A model generated the notes under the pieces. That model was not told the origin of the DNA. It did no database searches and was given only the letters and a program-made list of their open reading frames with translations. This document shows, one piece after another, positions 1 to 9,599 of a DNA stretch of 64,000 bases (positions within the stretch are counted from its first letter, which is position 1; each line of letters begins with the position of its first letter). Source of the stretch: Pseudomonas protegens CHA0 (GTDB taxonomy: Bacteria > Pseudomonadota > Gammaproteobacteria > Pseudomonadales > Pseudomonadaceae). Both the position numbers and the translations under genes were made by a program. The stretch lies in contig NC_021237.1 in NCBI RefSeq assembly GCF_000397205.1, forward strand, positions 4,031,001 to 4,095,000, written 5' to 3'.

Positions 1-218
1 TTTTTCTGTGCAGCCACGTCTACGAAGCGGCGTTACTGGAGAACCACCTGGTTCGCTCCAGCGACCTTGGCGAGACGCTACTGGCTGAGCATCAGGCGAT
101 CTTCGAAGCGATCAGGCTCGGCGATCCCGACCTTGCCAGACGAGTCACCTGGCAACAAATCATCAACTCCGCCGAACGCAACGGATTGCGAGGATTGCAA
201 GGTTGGGAAATCACTCGG
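1..218 (+). CDS. C-terminal FCD domain of a GntR-family regulator (5' truncated by window edge)
   Basis: The frame starting at base 3 reads as the last helices of an FCD ligand-binding domain: the pattern LAEHQAIFEAIRLGDPDLA is the usual H-x3-AI-x3-GD signature of FadR/GntR regulators. The N-terminal winged helix would lie left of the window. There is no stop codon in this frame before the amidohydrolase starting at 219, so the two read as one open frame. The frame one base later has a TGA at 220-222 overlapping the ATG at 219, the usual ATGA coupling, so a single-base frameshift in a formerly separate gene is an alternative. Such regulators commonly control adjacent catabolic genes. The family call is fairly secure; the true 3' end is not. 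Confidence 0.6.
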
Positions 219-1106
219 ATGAGTTCGCTGGGAGAGACCTACGCACCGCAATGCGCAGGCCCGGACCCTGAACCTCGTACATTGCCACGCACCTTGCCTG
301 ACGGCGCGTGCGACTGCCACTTCCACGTTTTTGGTGACGAGAATGGCCAACCCTTCTCTCCTCACCGCTCCTACACGCCGCCGCCCGCTCCACTGGAGGC
401 ATTTCAACGCGTCCAAAAAACCCTGGGGCTAAGTCGCGGGGTCATCGTCCAACCCAGCGTCTATGGGGCGGACAACAGCACAACGCTCGCGGCACTGAAA
501 GAAGCGGGCAGCGCATTCCGCGGCGTTGTGGTGATCGATGCCGATACCGATACAGAAACCTTGTGGGCAATGCATCGCCTCGGGGTGCGCGGCGTGCGCG
601 TCAACCTGATCTTCAAAAGCGGTGTCGAGGTATCGGATGTTGCAGCGCTGGCAGAAAAAGTCGCGCCACTTGGCTGGCACCTACAGCTACTGATCGATAT
701 CACCGAGTTCGCCGACTTGTACGAGACCGTGGCCAGCCTGCCCGTCGCAGTCGTCATCGACCACATGGGGCACATGCCCACCAGTTGCGGGCTGGGCCAT
801 CCAGGATTCACCGACCTGCTGCGGCTGTTAAAAGAAGGTCGTGTGTGGGTCAAGCTTTCGGGGGCTTATCGCTTTACAGCATCGAAGGACTTCCCTTACG
901 ACGACGTAACGCCCTACGCTCGGGCGTTGATCGAAGCGAATCCAAACCGCTTACTGTGGGCGAGCGACTGGCCACATCCTTGTATACCGGTACCCATGCC
1001 CAACGATGCCAGTCTGCTGGAGATGCTGTTTAACTGGGTTGAAAACGATGACGCGCTCATCAAGCAGATTTTGGTTGATAACCCTGCAAAGCTCTATGGG
1101 TTCTGA
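219..1106 (+). CDS. amidohydrolase of the 2-pyrone-4,6-dicarboxylate lactonase-like family
   Basis: A 295-residue TIM-barrel metal-dependent hydrolase of the Amidohydrolase_2/COG3618 group, cytoplasmic. Visible family motifs are DCHFHVFG near residue 32 (first metal-binding HxH), DHMGH near 181, WVKLSG near 210 and WASDWPHP near 247, whose Asp is the usual catalytic/metal ligand. Members hydrolyse lactones or related ring products of aromatic and sugar-acid catabolism; the substrate here cannot be read. The ATG at 219 is chosen because DCHFHVFG normally lies about 30-40 residues from the start, but the frame is open upstream into a GntR FCD domain. Family confident, substrate unknown. Confidence 0.8.
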   Translation: MSSLGETYAPQCAGPDPEPRTLPRTLPDGACDCHFHVFGDENGQPFSPHRSYTPPPAPLEAFQRVQKTLGLSRGVIVQPSVYGADNSTTLAALKEAGSAFRGVVVIDADTDTETLWAMHRLGVRGVRVNLIFKSGVEVSDVAALAEKVAPLGWHLQLLIDITEFADLYETVASLPVAVVIDHMGHMPTSCGLGHPGFTDLLRLLKEGRVWVKLSGAYRFTASKDFPYDDVTPYARALIEANPNRLLWASDWPHPCIPVPMPNDASLLEMLFNWVENDDALIKQILVDNPAKLYGF

Positions 1107-1209
1107 TACCGCTCGACGATCTGCGCACATCGGTTTTCGCTGGGCCGATGGCCTCCAATCAATACTTGGAGAAACGCGAGGCGGCCAAGCCGCCTCAGGC
1201 TCGCGCCAA

Positions 1210-4200
1210 TCAGCATCCTGAAGATGGGGTGGCGGTGTCGCGCAGGAACCTCAGCAACGCCTGGAGCGGGTGCAGGACAAGCTGCCCGTCCTTGCGCTTG
1301 ACCTGGCTTCGACACGAGTACCCATCCGCCAGCAGGCGCCCTGCCCCATTAAGACGGGCCACCAATGGCCCCCAGGACTGTCGGTAAATAACCTCGGACG
1401 TCTCGGCATTTTGTGTTTCGTGCCCGTAGGTTCCGGACATTCCACAACACCCACTGGCTTGCACCTGCAACCTCAAGCCGACTCGCGCATAGATCGTCTG
1501 CCACAGGCCCACACTGCCCGGCTCGTTGGTTTTCTCGGTGCAGTGCGGCAGGAAGTAGTAAGTACCTTCGTCGGCGCTCACCGCTGATTGCACAAGCACC
1601 TCCACAAGCCATTCCTGCGGCAGCAGCACCGCTGGGGCCTGGTCCTCACCCAGGGTCTTGACGTACTCCTGGCGGTAAACCAAGGTCATCGCTGGATCAA
1701 GCCCCACCAACGGAATCTGATATTGATGCAATTCGCGAAGCGATCGGGCGTTGAAATGCGCGGCTTGTTCGAATGCCTTTAGAAAGCCCTGAACCTGCAG
1801 CGGCTTGCCATTGGCCGCGAACGGCGCGATGTACACCTCAAACCCGAGCCTGGAAATCAACTCGATCCAGTCCGCGAGCAGCGGTGTCTCGAAATAACGG
1901 GTGAAGGCGTCCAGCACGAGAATAACGCTGCGTTTACGCTGCGCCTCGTCCAGCCCTTCAAGAAGCGCTGGCGACGCCACGCGCACCTTCCAGCGGCGGC
2001 AAACGTCATCAAAATTCAGCAAGCTCAGCAGCGGGCTGTCGACCATACCGGCAACGCGCCGAAGAAACGCCCCCACCATCCCAGAACCGATGATCCCGTT
2101 GTACAAGCGCGGCACACGGGCCAAGTAGGGAATCGTGTACTCCAGAGAACCGATGAGGTAATCCTTCAATGGGCGCAGATATCGGCTGTGGTATAGCTCG
2201 AGGAATCGCGAGCGAAAGTCGGGCACGTTGACTTTCACCGGGCACTGACCCGCACAGGACTTGCAGGCGAGGCACCCTGCCATCGCCTCGTAGACCTCAT
2301 GGGAAAAGTCTTTCTGGCCCATCTTGTGCGCAACCGTATTGGCAGCACGCCTGGCGAAGCGGATCACCGTGGCCGCTAAAGGGCGAGCCCCTTGTGAAAC
2401 CAACACATCGACACCTTGCTGCCCCTGCAAGCGCAGCCACTCCCGGACCAGAGAAGCGCGCCCCTTGGGCGAGTGAATTCTATTTCGAGTGCCCTTCCAG
2501 GAAGGGCACATGGCGTCATCGGGGTCGAAGTTGTAGCAGGCGCCATTGCCGTTGCAATGGACCGCGGCGTCGTAATGCAACCACACCCGCTCATCAATCG
2601 TACGATCCAGCTCGCCGCGCAACGTGACCTCATCAACTCGAGTCAACCGAGCGTCAGGTAGCGTGTGTGGCGTGGCGATTTTTCCCGGGTTGAGTTGGTT
2701 GTACGGGTCAAAAGCCGACTTGAGTTCCTGCAGCGCCGGATAGAGTTCGCCGAAGTAGTCCGGCACATATTGCGACCTCAACCCTTTGCCATGCTCCCCC
2801 CAGAGCAAGCCACCGTGCTTTTGCGTCAGCTCGGCGACGGCATCGGAAATGGGCTGGATTAAGGCCGCCTGAGCGGGGTCTTTCATATCCAGAATCGGCC
2901 GCACATGCAGGACCCCGGCGTCAACGTGGCCGAACATGCCATATTCCAAACCATGGCTATCCAAAAGCGCCCGAAATTGCGCAATGAAATCAGCCAGGTT
3001 CTCGGGAGGAACCGCAGTATCTTCAACGAACGGCTGGGGCCTGGCGGAACCTTTGACATTCCCCAGCAGCCCCACCGCACGCTTGCGCATCGCGTAAACC
3101 CGCTTCAATGCCTCTGCACCGATGGCAAGGGTGTGCCCCAATCGCACCACACTGGTGTCCTGCTGAAGGTGCCGGACAAACTCATGAACACGCAGCTGAA
3201 CCACTTCCTCATCGTCGCCGCTGAACTCCACCAGGTTGATTCCCAGGGTTGGCACATCGGGGTCTTGGGGAAAGTACTCGGCGACTCCGTGCCAGACGAT
3301 GTCGTTCATGGCCAGCCCGAGGACCTTGGAGTCGACCGTCTCGATGGACAATGGCTCGAGCTGCATCAACGCCTTGGCATCGCGCAATGCATCCATGAAG
3401 CCCGCGTAACGTACGTTGACAAGGATCGAGTACTTGGGAATGGGCAACACATTCAGCGTGGCTTCAACAATGAAACCCAGTGAGCCTTCGGACCCACACA
3501 GGACACTGTTCAGATTGAATCGGTCATTCGGCTCACGCAGATGCGCCAGGTCATATCCCGTCAAGCAACGGTTCAACTTGGGAAAGGTATGCTCGATGAG
3601 TTCGGCGTAATCATGGGCGATCTGCGAAGCACATCGATAAATTGCCCCAACCTTGTCGTCGCGATGTGCTTGCGCCTGCCAGCAATCTCGCTCCAGGACT
3701 GCACTATCGAGCCGCTCCCCGCCTATCAGAATGGTAGAAAGCGCCAGGACGTGGTCACGGGTTTTTCCGTAGGTACAGCTTCCCTGACCGCTTGCGTCGG
3801 TATTTATCATCCCGCCGATCGTGGCCCGATTCGACGTCGACAACTCCGGTGCAAAAAACAGTCCGTGCGGTTTCAACGCTGCATTGAGCTGGTCCTTGAC
3901 CACACCGCTTTGCACACGCACCCAGCGCTCCTCGACGTTGATCTCAAGGATGCCGTGCATATGACGCGACAGATCCACCACAACGCCGCTCGTCAACGAT
4001 TGGCCATTGGTTCCGGTTCCGCCGCCACGCGGCGTGAGCACCACCGAACTGAACGACGCCAGCGCCGCAAGGCGGGCCAAGAGCTCGACATCTTGCACAT
4101 TTCTGGGAAACACCGCGGCTTGAGGCAGACGCTGATAGATCGAGTTGTCGGTTGCCAGCACTGTCCTCACAGCATGATCGCGAGCAATTTCTCCCTGGAA

Positions 4201-4278
4201 TCCTTCTTTCTCAAGGCGAGCCAGGAACAACTCACAGGGTTCGTTTTTAGTTTCGTGGGGAGGCAACCTGGCAATCAT
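1210..4278 (-). CDS. ydiJ: YdiJ-type FAD-binding / 4Fe-4S oxidoreductase (D-2-hydroxyacid dehydrogenase)
   Basis: A 1022-residue protein, almost the length of E. coli YdiJ (about 1018). Domain order: FAD_binding_4 with the pyrophosphate loop PRGGGTGTNG at about residues 83-92, FAD-oxidase C-terminal domain to about 530, a cysteine-rich segment CNGNGAC...MCPSW, then CLACKSCAGQCP near 669-680 (4Fe-4S ligands), and a C-terminal GCCGMSG CCG-type motif near 945. The family oxidises D-2-hydroxyglutarate or D-lactate and passes electrons to the respiratory chain. The start at 4278 is used because an upstream in-frame start would add 37 residues that do not resemble the family. Transcribed divergently from the LysR gene at 4439, which probably regulates it. 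Confidence 0.85.
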   Translation of the reverse strand: MIARLPPHETKNEPCELFLARLEKEGFQGEIARDHAVRTVLATDNSIYQRLPQAAVFPRNVQDVELLARLAALASFSSVVLTPRGGGTGTNGQSLTSGVVVDLSRHMHGILEINVEERWVRVQSGVVKDQLNAALKPHGLFFAPELSTSNRATIGGMINTDASGQGSCTYGKTRDHVLALSTILIGGERLDSAVLERDCWQAQAHRDDKVGAIYRCASQIAHDYAELIEHTFPKLNRCLTGYDLAHLREPNDRFNLNSVLCGSEGSLGFIVEATLNVLPIPKYSILVNVRYAGFMDALRDAKALMQLEPLSIETVDSKVLGLAMNDIVWHGVAEYFPQDPDVPTLGINLVEFSGDDEEVVQLRVHEFVRHLQQDTSVVRLGHTLAIGAEALKRVYAMRKRAVGLLGNVKGSARPQPFVEDTAVPPENLADFIAQFRALLDSHGLEYGMFGHVDAGVLHVRPILDMKDPAQAALIQPISDAVAELTQKHGGLLWGEHGKGLRSQYVPDYFGELYPALQELKSAFDPYNQLNPGKIATPHTLPDARLTRVDEVTLRGELDRTIDERVWLHYDAAVHCNGNGACYNFDPDDAMCPSWKGTRNRIHSPKGRASLVREWLRLQGQQGVDVLVSQGARPLAATVIRFARRAANTVAHKMGQKDFSHEVYEAMAGCLACKSCAGQCPVKVNVPDFRSRFLELYHSRYLRPLKDYLIGSLEYTIPYLARVPRLYNGIIGSGMVGAFLRRVAGMVDSPLLSLLNFDDVCRRWKVRVASPALLEGLDEAQRKRSVILVLDAFTRYFETPLLADWIELISRLGFEVYIAPFAANGKPLQVQGFLKAFEQAAHFNARSLRELHQYQIPLVGLDPAMTLVYRQEYVKTLGEDQAPAVLLPQEWLVEVLVQSAVSADEGTYYFLPHCTEKTNEPGSVGLWQTIYARVGLRLQVQASGCCGMSGTYGHETQNAETSEVIYRQSWGPLVARLNGAGRLLADGYSCRSQVKRKDGQLVLHPLQALLRFLRDTATPSSGC

Positions 4279-4438
4279 GGTGGAATTCCTAGCGGCGATA
4301 CGGCTAATCTGAGCATTCTCGTTATGTATGCTTCCTAGCCCGAGGCCTGGCTCAGGACAAAGGCCTTTCCACCGATTTTGTGGGGACAAGACACTTCACA
4401 CAAACGTAAAACCTGCAGCATTTCCATGAGCTTTATGA

Positions 4439-5344
4439 ATGAACCCACGAAGACTGACCCCCTCGATGTCCCTGCTGATCGCTTTCGAGGCAGCAGCCCG
4501 ACATTGCAGCTTTACCAAAGCGGCAGACGAACTTGCCCTGACTCAAAGCGCTGTCAGCCGGCAAGTGCAGGCTCTGGAATCACAGCTTGAGGTCTCGCTG
4601 TTCAAACGTGAGGGAAGAAGAATCGAACTCACCGCTGCCGGCGCGCTTTACCAGCATGAACTCACTGCCGCACTGGGCCGAATTCGAAGCGCTACCCTGC
4701 AGACAATTGCCTTCAAGGAGGAAGAAGGCCCATTGAACCTCGCGGTACTGCCGACCTTCGGTTCAAAATGGCTGCTGCCCAAAATGCATGAATTTTATGC
4801 GCGTCATCCCAGGAGCCTGGTGCACGTCCACTCGAGGATCATTCACGCCGACAACCCATCCAGCGTGAGCGACATGCAGGCCATCATCTACGCGGGAAAA
4901 GGCGACTGGCCGGGCTACGTATCGCACCTTTTGCTACAAGAAAAACTGGTGGTTGTCGCCAGCCCCAAAGCGCTGCCGGACAGCCTTGAGATGTCGCTCA
5001 ACGATGTCACCAATCATTTGTTGTTGAATGTCGTTTCTCGACCCAATAGCTGGTCTGATTGGTTTGACCTCAACAAGCTGGACCACCAGAAAATGCGGAC
5101 AGGCCCAAGCTTTGAGCTCACGGCTCACCTTATACAGGCGGTATCCGCTGGCGTCGGCATTGGGCTGGTTCCCGATATTCTGGTGCAAGACGAAATCAAA
5201 TCCGGGGCACTGGTAAAACTGTTTGGCCCTATGGAAAGCGGTCGCAATTACTATCTGACCTGCGCAGCGCGCTATCAGCATTATCCGGCGCTTGAAACAT
5301 TCAGCGCCTGGCTGTTATCCGAGAGTGCCATCGTGAGTGCCTGA
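4439..5344 (+). CDS. LysR-family transcriptional regulator (GcvA-like)
   Basis: A 301-residue LysR regulator. The N-terminal winged helix is clear (FTKAADELALTQSAVSRQV at about residues 26-44), followed by the LysR substrate-binding fold. The early sequence LTPSMSLLIAFEAAARH is typical of the GcvA-like subgroup. The ATG at 4439 is used; another ATG at 4435 is in a different frame. The gene is head-to-head with the YdiJ-type dehydrogenase, with about 160 bp between the two starts, so it most likely controls that gene and itself. The inducer is unknown. Confidence 0.88.
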   Translation: MNPRRLTPSMSLLIAFEAAARHCSFTKAADELALTQSAVSRQVQALESQLEVSLFKREGRRIELTAAGALYQHELTAALGRIRSATLQTIAFKEEEGPLNLAVLPTFGSKWLLPKMHEFYARHPRSLVHVHSRIIHADNPSSVSDMQAIIYAGKGDWPGYVSHLLLQEKLVVVASPKALPDSLEMSLNDVTNHLLLNVVSRPNSWSDWFDLNKLDHQKMRTGPSFELTAHLIQAVSAGVGIGLVPDILVQDEIKSGALVKLFGPMESGRNYYLTCAARYQHYPALETFSAWLLSESAIVSA

Positions 5345-5485
5345 ACAGGCCAGGGGCCGGATGTTCATCACCGCTCCAGCAACGAACCGATTCAGCGCTG
5401 CCCGGATTCAAGCCTTTTGAGAAGGACTCAATTCCTGGATTTGAAGGCGCTGGATGGTGCTGGATTTCAGTGAAGCCCGCAGAAA

Positions 5486-5515
5486 CGAAAAAAGGACCCG
5501 AAGGTCCTTTTTTCG
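5486..5515. terminator. bidirectional intrinsic terminator
   Basis: A perfect inverted repeat: CGAAAAAAGGACC (5486-5498), loop CGAA, GGTCCTTTTTTCG (5503-5515). It has an A-tract on one side and a T-tract on the other, so it can end transcription both from the rightward LysR gene and from the leftward tRNA-Gly/pgsA block. Confidence 0.88.
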
Positions 5516-5553
5516 ATCGCTGCAGAATTCGTGGAACTCTGCAGCGCTATGTT

Positions 5554-5629
<76 letters not shown>

Positions 5630-5694
5630 AACGTCTTGGTGTTGCGCATTCTATAGAAATCCGAATGCGCGTCAAGCCTTTGATTCAAAAAAAC

Positions 5695-6255
5695 TTATTT
5701 TTTCTCGTTATCAGTTTTCAGGTGCGGCCAGGCGGCTCGCAGATACTGCAGCATGGACCACAGGGTCAGGCCCGCTGCCGCCAACAGCAACGCGTAACCT
5801 ACCAGCACCCAGAAACTGAAGTCCGAGGGATTGGCCAGCAAAATCACCAGCGCCAGCATTTGCGCCGCCGTTTTCCACTTGCCCATGTTCGACACCGCCA
5901 CCTGCGCGCGCGCGCCGAGCTCGGCCATCCACTCGCGCAGCGCCGAGATGACGATTTCACGACCGATGATCACCGCGGCGGGCAAGGTCAGCCACAGGTT
6001 GTGATGCTCCTGCACCAGCAGCACCAGGGCCACCGCCACCATCAGCTTATCGGCCACCGGGTCGAGGAACGCACCGAACGGCGTGCTCTGCTGCAGGCGC
6101 CGCGCCAGGTAGCCGTCCAGCCAGTCGGTGGCGGCCGCGAAGGCAAACACTGAACTGGCGGCCATGTAGCTCCAGCTATAGGGCAAATAGAACAGCAAAA
6201 TGAAAATCGGGATGAGCAGGACGCGTAGAACGGTGATCAGATTAGGGATATTCAT
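5695..6255 (-). CDS. pgsA: CDP-diacylglycerol--glycerol-3-phosphate 3-phosphatidyltransferase
   Basis: A 186-residue inner-membrane enzyme that makes phosphatidylglycerophosphate, the committed step to phosphatidylglycerol and cardiolipin. The CDP-alcohol phosphatidyltransferase signature DG-x2-AR-x8-G-x3-D-x3-D is complete (DGYLAR...G...D...D, about residues 47-69), with several hydrophobic segments around it. MNIPNLIT is taken as the start; a second ATG two codons upstream (6261) is possible. It follows uvrC on the same strand with a 32-bp gap and precedes tRNA-Gly, the standard Pseudomonas arrangement. Confidence 0.96.
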   Translation of the reverse strand: MNIPNLITVLRVLLIPIFILLFYLPYSWSYMAASSVFAFAAATDWLDGYLARRLQQSTPFGAFLDPVADKLMVAVALVLLVQEHHNLWLTLPAAVIIGREIVISALREWMAELGARAQVAVSNMGKWKTAAQMLALVILLANPSDFSFWVLVGYALLLAAAGLTLWSMLQYLRAAWPHLKTDNEKK

Positions 6256-6287
6256 CGGCACAACTGGCTACGAGGTGATTGGGCATT

Positions 6288-8111
6288 CTACTCGCTGTGC
6301 AGGTTTGCATAAATCAACTCTGCGAGCTTTTTACTGATTCCCGGTGCTTTGGCAATCTCGTCGATGCTTGCACGGGACAGTTCCTGCAATCCACCAAAAT
6401 GTTTGAGAAGGTCCCGCCGACGCTTCGGCCCGACGCCCGCCACCCCTTCCAGGGTCGAGGTACGCCGGGTCTTGCCACGCCGTGCGCGGTGACCGGTGAT
6501 CGCGAAGCGGTGAGCCTCATCGCGGATTTGCTGGATCAGGTGCAGCGCCGGCGAGTCACCCTTGAGGGTGAATTCGTGGGCTGCGTCGTTCAGGTACAGG
6601 GTTTCGAAACCGGCCTTGCGGGTCGCGCCCTTGGCCACGCCGAGCAGGATCAGGTCCGGCACCGCCAGCTCATTGAGCACATCCCGAGCCATGGACAGCT
6701 GGCCCTTGCCGCCGTCCACCAGAAGGATGTCCGGCAGCTTGCCCTCGCCGTCCTTGAGCTTGCTGAAGCGCCGGGTCAGGGCCTGGTGCATGGCGGCGTA
6801 GTCGTCGCCGGCGGTCACGCCTTCGATGTTGTAGCGCCGGTAGTCGGACTTCAGCGGCCCTTCCGGCCCGAATACCACGCAGGAGGCTACAGTGGCCTCG
6901 CCGCTGGAATGGCTGATGTCGTAGCACTCCAGGCGCTGCGGCGGCTCGTCCAGGTTCAGCACCTCGGCCAGGGCTTCGAAACGTGCGGCCACGTGCTGGC
7001 GGTTGGCCAGGCGCGCGCTCAGGGCCTGCTCGGCGTTGGTTACCGCCAGTTGCTGCCAGCGGGCGCGGGTACCGCGTACCCGGTGGCTGATGGTCAACTC
7101 GCGCCCGCGCAGCTCGTCGATGGCGGCGATCAGGGTCGGGAAGTCCTCATGGACCACGTTGACGATCAACTCGGAAGGCAGGTCGCGTTCCGGGCTGCTG
7201 ACAAAATACTGGCCGAGGAACGCCGACATGACTTCGGCCACGTCCTCCTCGATACCCACCTGGGGAAAGAAGTTCTTGCTGCCCAATACCCGGCCGCCGC
7301 GCACGCTGATCAGGTGCACACAGGCGCCGCCCGGGTTGACGAAGGCCGCCACCACATCCACATCGCCCGTGCCACCTTCCATGCTCTGCTGGTCCTGGAC
7401 CCGACGCAGCAGGGAGATCTGGTCCCGCAGTTCGGCGGCCTTTTCGAAATCCAGGGTGCTGGCGGCGGCTTCCATGGCGGTGGAGAGTTCGTCGGTCAGG
7501 GCATTGCTGCGCCCCTCCAGGAACATCACCGAGTGGCGCACGTCCTCGGCATAGACCTCAGGCTCCACCAGGCCGACGCAGGGCGCCTTGCAGCGTTTGA
7601 TCTGGTACTGCAGGCAGGGCCGCGTACGGTTCTTGTAGTAGCTGTCCTCGCACTGGCGGACCATGAAGGTCTTCTGCAACAGGCTGAGGCTTTCGCGGAT
7701 GGCGCCGGCGCTGGGATAAGGGCCGAAATACTTGCCCTTCTGCCTCTTCGCCCCGCGATGGATGCTGAAACGCGGAAAGTCGCCGTCCGAAAGAAACACG
7801 TAGGGGTAGGACTTATCGTCGCGCAGGAGAATGTTGTACGGCGGCCGCCACTCCTTGATCAGCGTCTGCTCCAGCAGCAGCGCTTCGGTTTCATTGGCGG
7901 TGATGGTGGTTTCGATCTGCGCGATGCGCGCCACCAGGGCGGCGGTCTTCGGCGCCTGGCCGGTCTTGCGGAAATAGCTGGAGAGCCGGTTCTTCAGGTT
8001 CTTGGCTTTACCGACGTAAAGCAGGCGTGCATCGCTGTCGAACATGCGATACACACCGGGGCGGCCACTGCAGGTAGAAAGAAAGGCACTGGGATCAAAC
8101 TGTTCGGTCAT
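6288..8111 (-). CDS. uvrC: UvrABC excinuclease subunit C
   Basis: A 607-residue nucleotide-excision-repair nuclease. It has an N-terminal GIY-YIG domain (GVYRMF...[14 protein letters not shown]), a UVR motif around residue 200 ([17 protein letters not shown]), the RNase H-like C-terminal nuclease domain, and a tandem helix-hairpin-helix near the end ([11 protein letters not shown]...[14 protein letters not shown]). The start [10 protein letters not shown] at 8111 gives the usual length; an in-frame ATG six codons upstream would overlap gacA. The gap to the gacA stop is about one base, so the two are translationally linked, as in other Pseudomonas. Confidence 0.97.
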   Translation of the reverse strand: MTEQFDPSAFLSTCSGRPGVYRMFDSDARLLYVGKAKNLKNRLSSYFRKTGQAPKTAALVARIAQIETTITANETEALLLEQTLIKEWRPPYNILLRDDKSYPYVFLSDGDFPRFSIHRGAKRQKGKYFGPYPSAGAIRESLSLLQKTFMVRQCEDSYYKNRTRPCLQYQIKRCKAPCVGLVEPEVYAEDVRHSVMFLEGRSNALTDELSTAMEAAASTLDFEKAAELRDQISLLRRVQDQQSMEGGTGDVDVVAAFVNPGGACVHLISVRGGRVLGSKNFFPQVGIEEDVAEVMSAFLGQYFVSSPERDLPSELIVNVVHEDFPTLIAAIDELRGRELTISHRVRGTRARWQQLAVTNAEQALSARLANRQHVAARFEALAEVLNLDEPPQRLECYDISHSSGEATVASCVVFGPEGPLKSDYRRYNIEGVTAGDDYAAMHQALTRRFSKLKDGEGKLPDILLVDGGKGQLSMARDVLNELAVPDLILLGVAKGATRKAGFETLYLNDAAHEFTLKGDSPALHLIQQIRDEAHRFAITGHRARRGKTRRTSTLEGVAGVGPKRRRDLLKHFGGLQELSRASIDEIAKAPGISKKLAELIYANLHSE

Positions 8112-8112
8112 T

Positions 8113-8754
8113 TCAGAGGCTGGCATCAACCATGCCGTGACGAACCGCCAATAGCGTCAACTCGACATCGCTGCTGATCGAGAGCTTCTCGAAAATGCGA
8201 TAGCGGTAGGTATTCACGGTTTTCGGCGACAGGCACAGCTTGTCGGAGATGATCTGCACCTTCTGGCAGCCGACAATCATCAGCGCAATCTGGATCTCCC
8301 GTTCCGACAGGGCGTCGAACGGTGAATCACTGGAAGGCTGGAATGACTTGAACACCAATTGCTGAGCGATCTGCGGGCTGATATAGCGCTGGCCGGCAAA
8401 TACCAGGCGGATGGCCTGGACCATTTCGTTCAGACCGGCGCCCTTGGTCAGATAGCCCGCCGCACCCGCTTGCAGCAAGCGGGTAGGAAAGGGATCTTCC
8501 TCGCAGACGGTGACCGCCACGACCTTGATGTCCGGATGACTGCGCAGCAGTTTGCGCGTGGCTTCGAGGCCGCCGATGCCTGGCATCTTGACGTCCATCA
8601 GGACCACATCGGGCTTCAGCTCCCGCGCCTTGAGCAGGGATTCTTCCCCTGACTCCGCCTGCCCGACTACTTGCAGGCCATCGATGTCAGCCAACATTCG
8701 TGTAATGCCCGTACGAACGAGATCATGGTCATCGACTACTAGCACCCTTATCAA
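8113..8754 (-). CDS. gacA: response regulator GacA (UvrY family)
   Basis: A 213-residue NarL/FixJ-type response regulator and partner of the GacS sensor. The receiver domain has the acidic pair D8/D9, phosphoacceptor D54 ([10 protein letters not shown]), T82 and K104; the LuxR-type helix-turn-helix is at about 145-205 ([13 protein letters not shown]...[17 protein letters not shown]). GacA activates the small RNAs rsmX/Y/Z, which relieve RsmA/E repression of secondary metabolism, including pyrrolnitrin, whose operon lies 45 kb to the right. The start is TTG (ATA AGG follows), matching the conserved N-terminus MIRVLVVDD. All key residues are present, so the gene looks intact; spontaneous gacA mutants are common in cultured strains of this group. 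Confidence 0.97.
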   Translation of the reverse strand: MIRVLVVDDHDLVRTGITRMLADIDGLQVVGQAESGEESLLKARELKPDVVLMDVKMPGIGGLEATRKLLRSHPDIKVVAVTVCEEDPFPTRLLQAGAAGYLTKGAGLNEMVQAIRLVFAGQRYISPQIAQQLVFKSFQPSSDSPFDALSEREIQIALMIVGCQKVQIISDKLCLSPKTVNTYRYRIFEKLSISSDVELTLLAVRHGMVDASL

Positions 8755-8901
8755 GCAGACACCTCGCGATATGGTCTTTACAGGTTGCCCGACACCTTAG
8801 CAAAAAAGCGGCGTACAAACCTAATCACAAGCGCTATATAAAAAACATCCGGGCGCAATAACGGTCCTACCCCCGTGCGCATCGAAAGAGGCCAGCGCCC
8901 C

Positions 8902-9264
8902 TCATTCTCGTACCTGGGCCTTGCGCCTCTCGCCCTGGCTTGCCGAAAGCTCGGCCAGGGTACTGGTCAGGCGGCAGATAGCATCCTGATCCTCCTTGAA
9001 CAGCGCCCGATAGCAATCCAGGACCTTTTCCTCGGTCTGACTCAGCCCGCCGCTCTGGATCGGGATCCGGCTGCCGGTCAGCACATACAGCACATCCACC
9101 CCTTTTGCCGCCACCCGGGACAGATAATCCGCCTTGGGTGCACGATCACCACTTTCATATTTACCCTGGGCGTTGGCTTCAACCCCGCCTATTTCACCAA
9201 AAACTTTCTGCGACAGTCCCAGGCGTTCTCGCTCCTGCCTCAACCGCGAACCGATTCCACTCAT
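8902..9264 (-). CDS. XRE-family (phage CI/C2-like) transcriptional regulator
   Basis: A 120-residue protein with an N-terminal HTH_3 domain (GSRLRQERERLGLSQKVFGEIGG...YESGDRAPK, residues 4-40), the pattern of lambda/P22-type repressors, and a short C-terminal segment (VDVLYVLTG...) seen in many Pseudomonas prophage-associated XRE proteins but with no LexA-type protease domain. MSGIGSRL at 9264 is chosen; ATGs at 9282 and 9291 are in frame, but the latter would put the start inside the palindromic operator. Divergent from the 76-residue HTH protein at 9347. The pair resembles an isolated CI/Cro-type switch with no phage genes beside it. Confidence 0.8.
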   Translation of the reverse strand: MSGIGSRLRQERERLGLSQKVFGEIGGVEANAQGKYESGDRAPKADYLSRVAAKGVDVLYVLTGSRIPIQSGGLSQTEEKVLDCYRALFKEDQDAICRLTSTLAELSASQGERRKAQVRE

Positions 9265-9270
9265 TTGGAT

Positions 9271-9304
9271 GTATGATCCCATCTGATACACCCCAAGGGG
9301 GTGT
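9271..9304. promoter_or_regulatory. candidate operator between divergent XRE and HTH genes
   Basis: Two palindromes lie in the gap. ACACCCC-AAG-GGGGTGT at 9288-9304 is a perfect 7-bp repeat with a 3-bp centre. Next to it is an imperfect one, GTATGAT-ccc-ATCTGATAC, at 9271-9289. They sit just upstream of both start codons, where a CI/Cro-like pair would bind. Binding is inferred. Confidence 0.5.
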
Positions 9305-9346
9305 CATACTCTTCAAGCATTAAACAAATTTGAACGGTTTTGAACT

Positions 9347-9577
9347 ATGCCCGGTATCCGCACTGCCGCACAAGCCAAGGCCTGGCTGGAACATCAAGGT
9401 AAATCGGTTCAACAATTTGCTCGTGAACACGGGGTTGACCCGGCCACTACCTATCAGGTGCTGGCAGGCCGCAAGAAAGGCAAACGAGGGGAAGCGCACA
9501 AGGTCGCGGTGCTACTGGGAATGAAGGACGGCATCATCCTCGAGGATGCGCCCGCGATAGATCCCAACGCACAGTAA
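9347..9577 (+). CDS. small phage-type DNA-binding protein (Cro/antirepressor-like HTH)
   Basis: A 76-residue protein with a single helix-turn-helix: VQQFAREHGVDPATTYQVLAG (about residues 22-42) followed by the basic stretch RKKGKRGEAHKVAVLLGMKDG. The 'VLxG-x-KxKRGEAHKIAVLLGLK' pattern is common in small DNA-binding proteins of Pseudomonas and enterobacterial prophages. The ribosome binding site is weak. It faces away from the XRE regulator with a palindromic operator between them, so it may act as the Cro-like partner. No integrase, tail or lysis gene is nearby, so this may be a domesticated remnant. Function not assigned beyond DNA binding. Confidence 0.7.
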   Translation: MPGIRTAAQAKAWLEHQGKSVQQFAREHGVDPATTYQVLAGRKKGKRGEAHKVAVLLGMKDGIILEDAPAIDPNAQ

Positions 9578-9599
9578 AGCCTGCGGAACGGCGTTGTGC

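Noticed and set aside
1255..1275. Second copy of the tRNA-Gly 3' end (att site)
   Set aside because: Only TGGAGCGGG is shared, inside the ydiJ coding sequence, too short to be an attachment-site duplicate.
6279..8177. 632-codon open frame opposite uvrC (also 16913-18724 and 23035-25062 opposite yejF and acetoacetyl-CoA synthetase)
   Set aside because: Long antisense frames arise from high-GC codon bias; composition is Gln/His/Gly/Ala-rich with no motif, and the opposite strand holds well-recognised genes.
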